Counted from the stretch's first letter, positions 1 through 12,938 are shown. The stretch is 64,000 nt of DNA from Rhynochetos jubatus (GCA_027574665.1 CM050655.1:9915170-9979169); one strand, 5' to 3'. Notes: generated from the letters alone by a model not told the origin. A program made the numbers and translations.

Positions 1-1858
1 GATGGAGCACTGTACTCCCTCAGCTGGATTTCTGCAGAGAAGTGACATCCAGTGACTTTTTCCCCCCTTTTTCAGTGAATTTGATCTGTGTAGGCAGCCC
101 ACCTGTTGTGGCTTTTCAGGAGCAGTCCCTTTTTTCATATCTGACGTTCCTCATCCCAGACAAATGCTCATAAATACATTGATGCATTGGTCCCTTCCTT
201 TGATACATCTGTCTCCTCTTCTGTGGGCTGACTCTCTTCTGCAATAGCACTGTTCCTTTTAATTCCCTCTGTTCGAATGCAGGCCATTGTCCACATACCT
301 TTTCAAGACTTTCTACATCAAATATTCAAGATTGCGTGGGCTGTTCAGAATGACAAGTATGATTTCTGCCATACATTGCAAGGAGGAGAGTGGTAGGGTC
401 ATTTCCCAGCCATACATATTGATTTGCTTTATCATTTCTAAGAACGATTTTAAGGAATTCCAGAGGAATCTAACAGAGCTGAGGTGATTAGAGGAGATGA
501 TGATGCAGATGTTGCATTTTATTCTTCTCAAATAACAAAAATGGTAAAGAAGTTACTTATAGCTAAACTGTCTTTTTTAATGAAGGAAGTCCCATCGTGG
601 TCAATGATGCAGCAAAGATGTCAACCCCGTGCAGTGAGGGAAGTGTAACAGTACCAGCATGACCACTGACTATGTATGCTTCTCTGTTTCTGTGAAGGAT
701 TCTCCCATGAACAAATCAAATACTGACTACCAGATTCAACTCTGGTGTTCTTCCCTGCAGATGGCAGGATATGGCAGCAGAGTTAGAAAGCCTTGAGGAA
801 GGGTTGCAGGATTAGTACAGCAACTTGCACAGAGAAATTCATTTGACACTGTCTCTTAAGTGATGTGCAACAACATGTTCTGTTCGCTTTAGAGAGAACT
901 ATTCATGTGATTTTTCTTAGAAAATAGGTGTACAGGTTGGTAAATATGGATTTACTATCATTGAAAATATAAGGCCTATTTAGACAGTCGGATGAGTGGC
1001 CTCATTTAAGCTTCCATATTTTAATCTTACTTTCTTTATCTACGTCATTTATTGGGGAAAAACATTAATAGGAGCAGCCTCAAAACATACGAAGTCACTG
1101 GTACAGGGAGTTCATGGATTTGATCTTAAATTAAGATTACATGTCTGTCTTTCCATTTCAGGCAAACATTGGTGAACTACAGAATTTCAGCCAGAGTTTT
1201 CTACATCTAAGTTGACTCTAACAGCCATGAAGTTTTGGCATTTACAAGAGAAACAGAATAAAAAAAACCCCACATTAGATAACTAAATATATATGATGGA
1301 CAACAGAGCTGTATGTGTGTATATTTACCCTACTGCTTTATAGATATGGACATCTAAAGAAATCAACAAATTTAAATCAATACATCTTGATATATTTTTT
1401 GCCTTAAGACATTAATAAGGCAAGCAGATCTGTGAATTTTTAAAAAATATTAGACACGTATCTGAATAAGAACAAAGAGCAGCCCAGCTCTGTTGTGCTC
1501 AGATTACGTCCTTTTATGTTTCTTAACTTTTAATGTATACACAATAACTTGACTCAATAGTATCTCAAGGCAGTAGTGAACGCCTTGATTCAGGTTGAGT
1601 TGAAATCAATGATGAAGTCAATGAAATCAAGTTAAGCTCAATGGAATTTCATTCAGGACCAAAATTCTGGTGGGTAATTGCTGTTGGATGATCTGCTGGA
1701 TTATGCCATCCTTATTCTGATTTAATTCACCAGAATTAAGCCCGACATATTGAAATGCACCTATAGGATTGTAATTTTGATTCAACAATAACTAGCTGAA
1801 TAAAAAAAGGGAAAACCTCTCTGTGCTCAGGCTTCCAGTGTCCTCCCATGATTTACAG
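1..1858. other. Intronic or upstream non-coding DNA
   Basis: This AT-rich stretch lies before the first well-supported exon. It contains no long open frame that I can defend and no recognisable repeat. The only point of note is a strong acceptor at 1160-1161 with a short open frame behind it, listed separately. The stretch is probably intron of the gene model, because the exon at 1859 begins in phase 1 and therefore needs an exon upstream. Confidence 0.5.
1162..1210 (+). CDS. Weak candidate exon upstream of the first confident exon
   Basis: A strong acceptor (ctttccatttcag) precedes 1162. The following frame is open for 16 codons (ANIGELQNFSQSFLHL) and could end in phase 1 at 1210, which fits the phase-1 start of the exon at 1859. 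The donor would be GTTGAC, which is poor, and the segment is only 49 bases. I rate this as a possibility rather than a call. A chance acceptor followed by a short open frame is an equally good reading. Confidence 0.22.
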
Positions 1859-2060
1859 CAGTTAGTCACCAGAATAGTCATGTATTTAACAGTCATTTGG
1901 TCGTTTATTTGCAAACAATCTGTCCATCTTTCGAGGTGGTCTACTCATGTAAAAGCAGGCTAGCATGGAACAAAAAGAAATTTTCAGTATACAATAGGTA
2001 CTTCCTGAACTTAGACCAGAGGTTTTATGCTTCAGACCATGAGAAAGATGATAATATCAG
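1859..2060 (+). CDS. Internal exon, gene of unknown function (model residues 1-66)
   Basis: This is the longest exon in the model. The acceptor follows a pyrimidine-containing stretch (tcccatgatttacag), and the donor is CAG|GTAAGA, close to consensus. The frame is open for 66 codons without any ATG, so a search that required a start codon would miss it. Two bases at each end belong to split codons (start phase 1, end phase 2). An in-frame TGA lies in the intron just upstream of the acceptor. The product has a hydrophobic segment (HLVVYLQTICPSFEVVYS), then basic residues (AWNKKKFSVYNRYF) and an acidic end (DHEKDDN). That looks like part of a folded soluble domain. An alternative acceptor at 1895-1896 (atttaacag) would give a shorter exon. 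No homologue is recognised. Confidence 0.6.
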
Positions 2061-5000
2061 GTAAGACTATTTTCAGGTTGAAAGTATTCTAGATTTACTT
2101 TTCAGATTGTGATATGTTTATTTAAAGCAGTAAATGCCTAAGAAATTAAATGGCACAGCCTATGGTGCATAGTTGAGAGAAATCTGTGTGCAGTAGTGGG
2201 ATACAAGGCAAGTTCTTCCTGATCTGAATGAAGCTGCAGTAGTATTTTTTAAAGCAAAATAAAAAAAAAAAAAAAGGGAAGCAAGGTTAGAATCATGACA
2301 CTATACTTTTATCATTTCTTGTTCTTTCAAAATTAGTAGAAGCCAGAGTAAAGGATAAATGATCAAAGAATTAAATTTTATCTTTGTACTGTTACAAACA
2401 GTGAAAGAAGACAGCAGCCTAGGTGGGTAGAAATTTCCACACTGGGTTTGTATATCAGGAGTGATGGGTTTTGTTTGTTTTAGTTTATGACATTACCAGG
2501 GGCATTATGAATTAAGTCCGAGTTTCACTGGAGGTTCTGGAGAAGAAACCTAAAGGTTCACAGGAGAGTGGTTACCTCTATATCAGCAGTAATTCAGTTT
2601 AAGAGGAGTGGGTTGGTTGACTAAAATAATTCATGCAGAATTGTTATACACCTGTGTTATATATGCCTTGGGGAATTTATTCCAGGTGAGATATAATATA
2701 GTTCCTGAGAATAAATGCCTTGAGGATAAAGGATTTGTGGTTTGAAGCTTTATGGAAGACAGAAGTATTAGGCATGTACTGAGAGCACCATGGGGAGGGA
2801 GCCAGACCTTCTTGTAATGCAAGGCTTGTGGCGCGGAGCTGTCACTTGGGTTTCTTCCAAAAGGAATCTGCTCTGAGAGCACCAAATCACTCCAAGACCT
2901 GAGGCAAAGGGCAGTCAAGGGATTCACTTCACAGCTGCCTCATTGGTCTGCAGCAAACCACTCCTCTGGACAGAGCCCAGGCATCCCCTCATTCTGTCTT
3001 TGGACAGTGTAATGATTTGTCACTTTGCATAAATAATGGGATAGGCCATTTTGACACAAAGGAATTTTGAGTATCTCTGTAGCAGAACAACAAAAGGAAA
3101 AAAGTTGAAGCAACTCAGTAGGAAATGACAGGGAATCTGCCTAGAAACAGCACTAGGAGGTTTCACATTATTAAACAGAACTGAAGTTACCAGAGTAAAA
3201 TAACACAGAAAGAGCCAACCCAAAAATTGCCTGCATATCGCCTCAAAGGAACACAAATGGTAATGCTCACAGTATCTGAAATATTCTCTACATTCTAGTC
3301 TTGATTTTTATCTTTTATCCCAGTGGAGCAGCACGGGGCTGGGTTGTAGGAATCCTTATTTTCACCAGCATTAGTAAGATCAAGATCTTGTTTTGCAAAT
3401 GAGGGAAATATGACATTTGGAGTTTTCCAAAGAGCAGTCAGTTAGCTAGTGCTTTGTGACAGCTTTTATATATGCAGCTAATGAATGGTGGAGAATGATT
3501 ACAATGGGGGCACAGAAGTAAGCATGGGTGCTATAGCAATAAATAAGAGCTGATATAAATCAGTGGCTTTTTATTGAGTTCAGTTCTGCTGGCCTGATTT
3601 AAATCAAGTAGGAATTTGGCCCTAGGGCCTCGCAGAAAAATCCCTGGGTCTGACTCAAGTCCTGCTGTCTTGACTCAGACAAAATTTTCCTAAATTTCAG
3701 AGAGTCATGGTTGAACAAGGATTCTGCTGTCACAAAACACAGCTCTCTCATCAGCAGTTCATTTAGATTTTAAATGTATCTAAATGTTTTATGGAAATTA
3801 TTAACTTTAAAATTGTTGCCATTGTGTTTTTAATGATGAGGCATTTTCTGCTCTTCATATGTTCAAAACCAAAAGTCATATTCCCCAGTTAAAAAAAAAT
3901 CAAAAGCATATGTAAAAAAAACCCCAAACAAAATAAATTGCCATTTTTTCCATGTTATCTAAAATGTAGAAATTGCTTATTAAATAGAAACAAGCAAAAT
4001 ATCAATGGATTCATAGGCACACAGCATTGTAGGTGGGAAAGTCAAGTAATATGAGCTGTCTTCATTTTTCTTCCTTGTTGCTTTTATTTTGGTGTTTTCA
4101 ACACAGACACATCAACTTTACAGGAGTGTCAGACTCTGAACAGAACCACATGTTAAAATAATTGCTAATTATGGGAAAAGAAAAGTAGTAATGCATGAAA
4201 AAGGCATGAGTTTTTTGAGACACATCTGTCTCAGGGTTTTGTACTTTCTAAAGAAAAGTAATTTCATTACTTTTATATCACAAGCCAAGGTGTGAGTATA
4301 ATTTCATATTGCAGTTAGAGTGCTAAAGCAGATCTACAGTGATGTATTTTTATGAGTTTCTGTCTCAGTTTCAGGAGACCTTCCATATCTACTTGTAAGA
4401 GAAGGATGGCAAGTTAGACTCAAAAGGAGCATAAAGTGTGGTTGGGTTGTTTTTGTCAGTAAGGTTCATACAGGTGGTGACTCAGACAAGAAAAATAATT
4501 CAGGTCAAATGGGAATGGAATTTCTGGGTTTGGAATTTCATTTTTTTGGGGCGGGGGGAGAAAACAAGAAAACTACAAATAACTATCAAATTAATTTTAA
4601 TCTCAAAGTAAGTATTTTACTATCTGTCGGGAGATTGTGTTGAGAAGTATGAATTTCAAATCCAAATTTTTATTTCCATGTGAGAAAAGGAAAAGCTGTT
4701 TCCAAGCTGTTGCCTTGATTTTTTTCTGTTTTCCTGCTGTATTGATCTGTTGAAATTGCTCGACCAGTTGTTGTAGACTCACAGATTGAATCAGGAAAAT
4801 GCATGTGACTTTTTTTCAGTGAGCAAACTAGTCTTCTGAAATATTTTCACATTTCTTCTTCAAAGCACATATAAAAGATACTAAAGTTGATTGTTAACTT
4901 GTTAGCTTGTTAAGTAGCTCCAGGAAGGTCGGTGTGTCCTCTCTTTCAACTGAAGCCATGAGATAATGTTCTGCTAGTGTGTAGCGTTTCCTAGGCTTAG

Positions 5001-5624
5001 GTTGCCAACTCATGCAAAAACCCTTGGAAACGTTTTAGCGTGCTCCCAGAACTGGGGCAGCAGCATGGCTCCAAAACGTGTCCCATGCAAGAGTGCTCTG
5101 CACTCATGCGTGTGAGCCAACTCGTTGACTCCTGTGTACTGCGGTATCTGTAGCCAGTGCTTTTTTGCTGTAGCAGACAGCTTTGTAGTTTGCATTAGGG
5201 TTGAGCAGCTCAAGGAAAATGGTGAAAATATTTAAGCTTTATTTCTTAAAGACTCTGTGGGACAGAAATCATAACTCCAAGCAAGCAGGAGTTTGTAAAC
5301 AAAACTTACCTAGAAATCTATGTTGGCATACAGGCAACTGCAGTCCTGCATGTCCACAAAAATCACATTTCTGGAAAGAAAACTCCTGAGTTTCATAGGA
5401 CATATTATTAGTACTTTTCAGAAAAAAAAAAAAAAAATAAAAATCAGTAAACATCAATAGCCTAGACAGAGAAAAGTAGTGGCCATGAAATGGCTCCTCA
5501 GAGGAGCCGGTGGGAAGGTGCATCCCTCTGTCAGAAACCTGGCCTTGTAGGGGTTGGTACTTGCTGTCCCCACTCAAGGCCTTGCTGGGAAAACCTGTAT
5601 ATCATCTGAGACATGGCCCAGCAG
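2061..5624 (+). other. Intron (about 3.6 kb)
   Basis: This is AT-rich non-coding DNA between the exon donor at 2061 and the acceptor at 5624. It holds an A-run near 2261-2275 and another near 5420-5435. Minus-strand open frames at 2631-2927 and 5269-5577 lack splice support or recognisable sequence, so I treat them as chance. I see no transposon here. Confidence 0.45.
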
Positions 5625-5687
5625 ATGCTATGAAGAAAAGTCCTATTTAGTTTATTTTGCTTTGACTGTGTTAGACAACCACGAAAG
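5625..5687 (+). CDS. Internal exon, gene of unknown function (model residues 68-87)
   Basis: This 63-base exon starts and ends in phase 2. It encodes 20 whole codons (CYEEKSYLVYFALTVLDNHE) with a strand-like hydrophobic core. Joined to the upstream exon the split codon becomes Arg (AG+A), and joined downstream it becomes Ser (AG+C). The donor is GAAAG|GTATCA, which is acceptable. The acceptor is the weak point: cccagcag has a poor pyrimidine tract and offers two sites three bases apart, at 5621 and 5624. Both keep the frame and differ by one Arg. The same frame stays open back to 5551, where gccttgtag could serve as an acceptor, but that would give a phase-0 start that does not match the donor at 2060. 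Function unknown. Confidence 0.48.
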
Positions 5688-8600
5688 GTATCATGCAATT
5701 CCCTGCAGGCCTGAGCACAGTCACTGCCATGTCACCCAGCCATCATGTTTCCAGATCAGCCCCTTTCTGCCTCTCTCCCTCAACACAGGTTATTGCTGTC
5801 ATTGATACTCCCTCCCCTGGCTTGTCACCAGGGCTAGAGCCAGCAGAGTCAGGTTTACTTTGATGCTTATTTTTTTCAGAAAAGTGCCTATGAGCCAAAA
5901 CCCAGTATTAAGCCTGAAGCAACCCGGTTTTAAGCAGTGGCAGGCATACCCTGATCAGAAACCCTGGCTCTACTGCGTGTTACTATGCCTTTACTTCACA
6001 AATGTGGTAGATGTGCAAAAGGCAAGCTGCAGAGGAGATCAGGGCACTTGCAGATGAGTGTCCACGTTGCCCGTGAGTATGAGAAGGGGAGGCAGCGATG
6101 CCAACGACAGAGGCAGCAGTTGGCTGTCAAGCCTTGGTCTGTGGCACATTACACAAACTGTGCTTTGTGTCACATTCCTTACGTGCACCTGCCAATTCTG
6201 TAAAGCGCAAACTTTGCCGAGGGAGAGTTTCAGATGGTTTCTTGCTGGTGTTTTAGGATTTGGGTTTTTTTAGAAAAGTAAGTTTGATTATTTTTCTTTG
6301 CAAGGCTGTAAAAATAAAAAATAGATAATGGAGGCTATAAAGTAACTATTGAAGTCAGAAATAGAATATGTTAATTGGTATGTTTGCTTCAACTACGTTG
6401 GGGTACTTTGTTATAAGGTTGTCCTCAGGGTCCAAAAAGGAAGGTGCCCTGTATAGGACAAAGCTATTCTTGTCTATTACCATTTACTTAAGTAAAAAAA
6501 TGTTGAAGAAATAACCAGAAGTCAATGACATTCCACAGAGTGAAATGTTCAGCCCTGAATTATGTGTCTTAAGCATGGATATACATGATCACTGTTCCAA
6601 CTGAGTGTGCGAGGTTGGGAAGCTAATGTAGTCTAAAGTGCAAATAGAGAAGCAGTAGAATATACAGTGAAGGAATATTTCTGTTGGCTGAAATATCATG
6701 TGATGATGGACTTCCCTGTTGCTTGCAAATCTGAATGAAATACATCCACTTCCTTCACTGTCCAGCTGAAGGTAATATGTCCTGCATATGATCTCAGTGC
6801 AATTTTTGCAGATGAGGTAGGTGCACACGTTTCCAGGTATATGAATGTTTGTCTGAGCTGTAGTAAACTTTAGACACTTCCGAGGCTGATACATGTGCTA
6901 GGTCTGGGATGCTCTGAGATATTCATCTCCATGACATTTCACTTCAGTAACAGAAATCTTTGGATTACACATTGCTCCTGATTCATAATCACATATCTCC
7001 ATTACTGGAATATATAATACCTATTGCTACTAAATCTTCAAAACACCTGTCTAAGGACCAAACTGTGAGCTGGAAAGAAGCTTCTAATGTTGGTGTGAGT
7101 AGTTAGCTAAAATGCTGTTGAAACTTGGGTATTTTAAATGTTAATACACAATTGCACTTTGGTGTTCTTTGAGCCACTCTCTCTATATACTTCTAGGAAA
7201 AAAATGGAATTATTTGTAGACAACATATCACACCCTTGAGGAATAATCAAACATTTTCAGCCCAGAAATAATTCATGGCAGGTTAGCTTCAGTGCAGAGC
7301 ACCCATGGGTGGAAGTCCCAGGATCCTACCACCTGACCTCTCCATTTGGTGCTCAGCAGTACAGTTGTCTAGACTGCGAGGTCATTCCCAGTCAGGAAGG
7401 TTGGTCTTCTGGGAAAAGGGGAGGGGCCCTCACCCATGTTTCATTCAACACGATGAAAATCCTGAAATGGAAGAGGTCTTTCCTAGCAAAAAAAATTGGT
7501 TTACAAATTAATTATTCAAAATTAGTCAAATTTTGTTATTACTAGAGCATGACATGAGACCCTGTCAACAGTGATATGGTTCCCTCTAGATGTCTGACAG
7601 CCAACATTTTGTCAGCTTAAATATTGGTTCTCTCCTAAGACCAGTCAAAATGATGGGAGGGTCTGGACTCCGCTGAAAAAAGACTCCTGAGAGGGACAAG
7701 CCTGCCAACTGCCTGGGAAAAAAACACCTTCTATTGCAAAGCAAGAATGCTGCACAGAAATCTGAATCTCGGCAGCTGGTGAGGGACCATTTTATCCCTG
7801 GCAGGGTGCTCTGCAACCACAACAATCTCTGCACAGAAGAAGCAGTAGCTGTTGTGCCTACACTCGCTGAAAAATCCCCCCTGAGGGCAGAACCCTCCAG
7901 ACACCCTGCAGTCCCAAGGGATGGAAAGAAGGGGTAATGCCACAGGGCGCAGTAGGCTGCAGGGAATTGCCTGACAGTCCTGCACAAGGTAGAAGGATGC
8001 CCTGAAATGCGATGGTGTAGGAAGTATGCAATTGCACATAAGCACAGATGATAAAGATGCACTGTCTTCCAAAATGTGGAGGTCAGTGTGCGACACAAGA
8101 TCAATGTCCCTTAGCTGGATTGATTAAATACTTAACGACTGGGTCTAACATTAAAGAGATATATGGAAAAAAGTGAGGAAGAAGACATCATTCCCTTGGC
8201 ACACAGAAAATAGTCTTAAGTCACACTTGTGTTCAGAGCATGCTCTAAGCCCAAGGATCATGTCATAGCAGCCACCTCACTGTAGAAAGGTGACACGGTG
8301 ACACCAGGTTGGCAGTGCTTTTGATTTGTATCGTTGCCTTGATTCTTCTTGATAGATGGGGGTCTGCTTTTTGTAAGGGCCCCAACATCATATTAACGTG
8401 GAAACTTAGTTCTTCCCTGAAATAAGACCGTTGCCAGATGTGCATGGCACTTCGTGTTTAGAGGTGTGAAGGACTTGACAGCTCCTTTAGGACTCTGCCT
8501 TAGAAAGACATCTCACTGCCACCATTTCATTAATTTACCTGACCATGAGATCAGCTCATCTGAGCTTAGGCAAATTGCATTCAGAAACTGAGCTGTGTGG

Positions 8601-10079
8601 TATTGGCGTTAGCGTTTTGAAGATCATTCAGATGGATTTTGAATGATTTGCTGTTTATCAATCTAAGCCATAATTTATTGTACAGATCTTCCTGTTCTTA
8701 AATTTGTGCATTAATCTCTGTTTTCTGGGAGATTTGAATTCTGAGAGATGAAGAGTTAAAAAAGCTACATTAATCACTTAAGCTTTTTGACGGTTTGTGA
8801 AGTTCTGAAACACCTAAAAATTATCCTGTTTCTGTTCCTGGCAGCCCTAGGAGACCACAGATCGTAACTTGTAATGGAAATACTGAGAAATTTGGTAGTC
8901 CCATTTTTTATGTTCTAAACCACAAACATACAGACTATTTACAATTTTTTTACTTTAGGTTTATTTATCAGTATGAGGAAGTAAATAAAGAATTCCCATG
9001 AGAAATGCCTCTGAAAGATAGTCTTGAGCATCTCTCCTTTTAGCTAGCCAAGGTTTAACTCAATGTTTAACAGGCTGCCTCCAGCTAAAGTATGCCATTA
9101 CTGTACATGGGATGAAATAAAGCAAAACACCAAAACCCCTGTGATTTACAACATTTACATATGCAGGGATTTCCCTTTCTTTTCTGTGTAGTTCATCTGT
9201 TAATTTGCCAATTAATGGGACAAGTTGTATTATTTTTGTCTTGTTGGATTAATGCTCCTTCTTTGAATTTCAGCTGAAGTGAGAAACTTGAAGCAGGCTA
9301 AGACTTAGAGAAAGTATCACATCTAAACTGTGATTAGTATTAAGAAATATAATTGTGGAAATAACAAGGAGATATTGATGCTAACGTTTGAGCCTTTGTC
9401 CGACATTCCTCAAGAGACTAAATTTTCTGCTTAAATTGATATCAGGAGACACAGCAATGGTTTAAAATTATTTAGTAATTAAGCTGAAGATATTTCATGG
9501 ATTTGGTTGGTTTAAAGCTAATGCTATTTCAAGAAGATTATTGTTTTCTTAATTAAATGTAATTTTAACTGCTGAATAAGCTAGGACAACTAAATACATC
9601 CTTTTACATCGCAGCTCTTTAACCCTCCCTTCCTTTATTCTACAGAGGATAAAAACAGTAGGACTTTAATCTCCTATGTTTCTGTGCCTTTCAGCTGGTG
9701 CAAAAGCAGATCGGTGTTACAAAGCTTCATGAAAAATCCCATCAGTCTTCTCTATAGAATTTGTATTTTCTGCAGAGCCTGATGACATGAGGAGAGGCAA
9801 GGAATAATCATACATAGCAACCTGTGGGAGTTTTCCCTGAGCTGGACCAGGGCAAGATCTGGAAAGGTGGTTGTTTTCACAGCCAGGTGCTGGTCTTTCT
9901 CCAGATTTACTAGGATAAGTGTGTGTCTGGGATGTGTGTTAGCCTCTTTATGTTCTGTGTCCAACTGAACTTTCTGCACCTCTTCTCAGCATGCCTGGAG
10001 CCAAGAAGGAGGCTGGAATGTCCCTTACCTGTTCCACACTGTACACCTTGCTACCTCTACACCTGCCAAGGTCATGCAG
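5688..10079 (+). other. Intron (about 4.4 kb)
   Basis: This is non-coding DNA without a repeat that I can name. It includes a 172-codon minus-strand open frame at 7586-8104. That frame has no start context, no splice-site support and no recognisable motif, and I treat it as chance. Confidence 0.42.
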
Positions 10080-10169
10080 CTTCCTAAAACTCAGCATGGA
10101 GGGCATATATCTGCTGACTTTTGCTCACAACAGCCTGCCATCCACCTCCCATCTGGTTCTGTGTAGCAT
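10080..10169 (+). CDS. Internal exon, gene of unknown function (model residues 89-117)
   Basis: The donor is perfect: AGCAT|GTAAGT, with the GT at 10170. The frame starts and ends in phase 2 and reads FLKLSMEGIYLLTF followed by AHNSLPSTSHLVLCS, a strand-turn-strand pattern. I chose the acceptor at 10078-10079 (ggtcatgcag) because the spliced protein then reads smoothly from the previous exon (LDNHE-S-FLKLS). A stronger-looking acceptor lies at 9988-9989 (cacctcttctcag). It is also phase 2 and would add 30 residues beginning MPGAKKEAG. Both forms are frame-compatible, so they could be alternative isoforms. An mRNA would decide. Confidence 0.5.
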
Positions 10170-11317
10170 GTAAGTACCCTGACTTGTTATTCTTGGAGAT
10201 TTTCTCCCAGACATGAAGATCCCAAATGCAAGATCTGACCCTTAATATTATATCTTTCCTGTTTCTACCTCTTTGGATGTGTTGTTAAACTACTAGTCCA
10301 TTCTGGGGACTCCTAAGAAACATATACAGGTGCTTTTGGTGATGTAATTTATATTTTCCCTGCCTGGGGAGCTGATTGTAGCAAGAACAGAAGCAGAGAA
10401 GATTGTTAGTGCTGAGTGTGCCTTCAGCTATCCCAGAGCTATGTCAGATGCTCTCCCATGTAGCCAGTGGGAGGGTTACATTTAAAAATCATGAAGACAA
10501 CCCTGAAAAGACTAGATTAGTTCTGATGTGTTATTCCAGCCTTCACCCATTATACAAGCAGCAGATGGTTCATCATGTTATATTTTATTGACCTACAGGA
10601 AGTGATAGAAGAGGTGTTTTGTCACTCCTACTTGCTACAAAACCTATAAAAGTTGCTTTCAGCTGTTAACTAGTGATTTTAAATTGGGTATCTGTCTTGT
10701 TTAATGAGAGGAAAAGAGTAAAAAAACTAATGAAAGTAGGGTTTGCAAGTATGTTATCTGAATCCCCTGGGCTTATTAGGTAGGATAGTCTTGTAGACAG
10801 CAAGAGCCATATGGAAATCCTTGAGGTAATTTCATGCAGTGTTGTTCCATACTTGTAATTCTTGGGCTGTGCAGGTGATTTCCTATCTGACCAGACTAAG
10901 TAAGATGGGTGAGTCACCCATTAAGAGGATTAAATGCTTCTGGCTAGAAGAAAGCAGAGACCAAGCTTTCATGTGTGGCATTGAGTCAAGCTAGTACGAT
11001 AAAAGAAACACCAAAAACAATCTAATTTTCATCTCTGACATGCTTAGATAACAGAAGAATTTGCAGCTGTTCTATTCTAAATGAGAAACCTAAATGGCTT
11101 ACAAAGGACCGTTCAGGGTAAATCAAGTTTAGAATATAACTTCAATGCCTAAAAGCAACCTTTAACTTTTCTTTGAGTTGTTCTCCTAAAACAAATGTAG
11201 TCAGAGTTGTCAGTCTCTTGAATGTTTTATAGCCTTAGAAAGTTGTGTCAAGAATGTGAACTTTGACAAAATTGTAACCTTAGGGCATAGGAACTCTACT
11301 TTTTTAAACTTGTACAG
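10170..11317 (+). other. Intron (about 1.1 kb)
   Basis: This is a short intron between the GTAAGT donor at 10170 and the acceptor at 11316-11317. It is AT-rich and I see no repeats or other signals in it. Confidence 0.4.
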
Positions 11318-11357
11318 AGAGGTGGTTCTTTCTGACCCAAATATAGACAAATGGAGA
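11318..11357 (+). CDS. Candidate 40-base microexon (model residues 119-131)
   Basis: The acceptor follows a good pyrimidine tract (cttttttaaacttgtacag), and the donor is GGAGA|GTGAGA. The exon holds one base of a split codon (start phase 2) and 13 whole codons, EVVLSDPNIDKWR, ending in phase 0. Those phases are exactly what the exons on either side need. Spliced, the codon at the 5' junction becomes ATA (Ile). The segment is short, so chance is a real alternative. The support comes from the two matching phases and the way the protein continues. Confidence 0.4.
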
Positions 11358-12938
11358 GTGAGAATTGTGGCTGCAATTCATTTAAGTGAAAACAAAACCC
11401 ACCAGAATTGCAAGTGTCTCAGTTCAGTAAAATCTACAGATCATTTATAAAGCTGGAAGGAATTTATGGACATTAAGTATTAATTCCAATCAGTAGGGCA
11501 CAGATGGCATTTCCATGTGAAGGACTGAGGCAGTGAGGGCGGGGATGAACAGGTAGAAAAACAGAGTCTAACTACTGGTAACAATCCTTTTTCATATCCA
11601 GCTTTGATCTGTTTGGCCACCCTGAATCTTCAGTGGAAAGTTACATATGCTTAATTTAAATAGTTTCTGAAAGATGAAGGCACATAGGGGCGACTCTACT
11701 CTACAAATTGCTTGACAGGTTGAACCCCAAGGAAAATTTTCAGAAGTAAAGAGCTCTGAGATGTTTAATTTCCCTGGAGTGGGTTTTGAGAGCCTAACTT
11801 GTATCAAATTCCTATTCAACTTTACTATGCCTCCATGTGTACCTTGAATGGGTCACCATTGTGTGCTTCATGCTTCAAATCTTAAGAGTTTACAGGAGAG
11901 TGGATTGCTGACGATGACTTGTGCTTTCTCGCTGTATTAAACAAACAAGGTGCTACCATTCCACGCAAAAACAATGAAAGCGCACTTACGCAACCCAGAA
12001 GAGACAGTTAATGCAATTCAAAAGGCTTCTTCAACAACAGTTGGTACTTAGGGCAAGTTGCTTTAAGAGCAGGCAAACAAAGATCAAGGTTAAGGCAATG
12101 GTGGACCTCTCAGGGGCCTCATAGCTCAGTCTATCATTTATACTGTAAAGAGGCACATTGACTGGCTGCTGAAATAACACTCAGCAAGCTTTGGTTGGCA
12201 CTCAGCATATTTTTTTCAACTGGGAAGTTTGCTGTCAGCTGTATAACAACTTTCACTGACTGAGCAGAGAAGACCAGCACAGCCAAAGACAAGAGGAAGA
12301 AGCAGAAAATAATTGACTTAGTGTAATGTCCCTGTCTTGTGGAAGCCTGCTGTAGTAAAGAGTGGAACAACTCTTCTTAAACTTTATTTCTACTTAAGTG
12401 TATTTTGAGTTGCTGTAGAAATGAAGACTAACAGCAGTAAATCAGAGAATAAACGAAACATGCACTTGAGCCAATTTTCCCACGCATCCCAGCATCTTTA
12501 CAAAAAGAGTGTGGTGTTGCCATCTACCTCTACTTGCATCCAACAAAGCTTTGTCTTCTAAATGCAAAATCACCCTTTTTTTGCAACCTGAATTAAGTCA
12601 TCCAACTTAATGTTTTTTCTCTAGCAAATCAAGTTGGTCTAGCACAAAAGCAGTTTATTATACATCCTCGAAGCTTGGTGCAGACTTGGATTGGGAACAG
12701 AATGAACCCCTCCTCTACCATTGTAGTACTTCTGTGCTACCCTTTGACTTCTCCCTTGATGGTTACAGCAGTAGGATCATTCCTAAATGTTAGTAATAAA
12801 AAGAGGGAATGCTATACCTTTATTAGCTGTCCTTCACCTTCCCCACCACCAGGGCCATTCAGCATGATTTATCTCTTAAACCTGTGGTGTCTCAAAGGAG
12901 CCACATCCAGGGAGATATGTCTTGTCTCCTCTAAGCAG
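11358..12938 (+). other. Intron (about 1.6 kb)
   Basis: This is non-coding DNA. The minus-strand open frames at 11592-11819 and 12134-12370 have no supporting splice signals. I recognise no mobile element. Confidence 0.4.

Noticed and set aside
7586-8104. 172-codon open frame on the minus strand
   Set aside because: No recognisable domain, no splice or promoter context, and composition typical of chance open frames. It lies within an intron of the + strand model.
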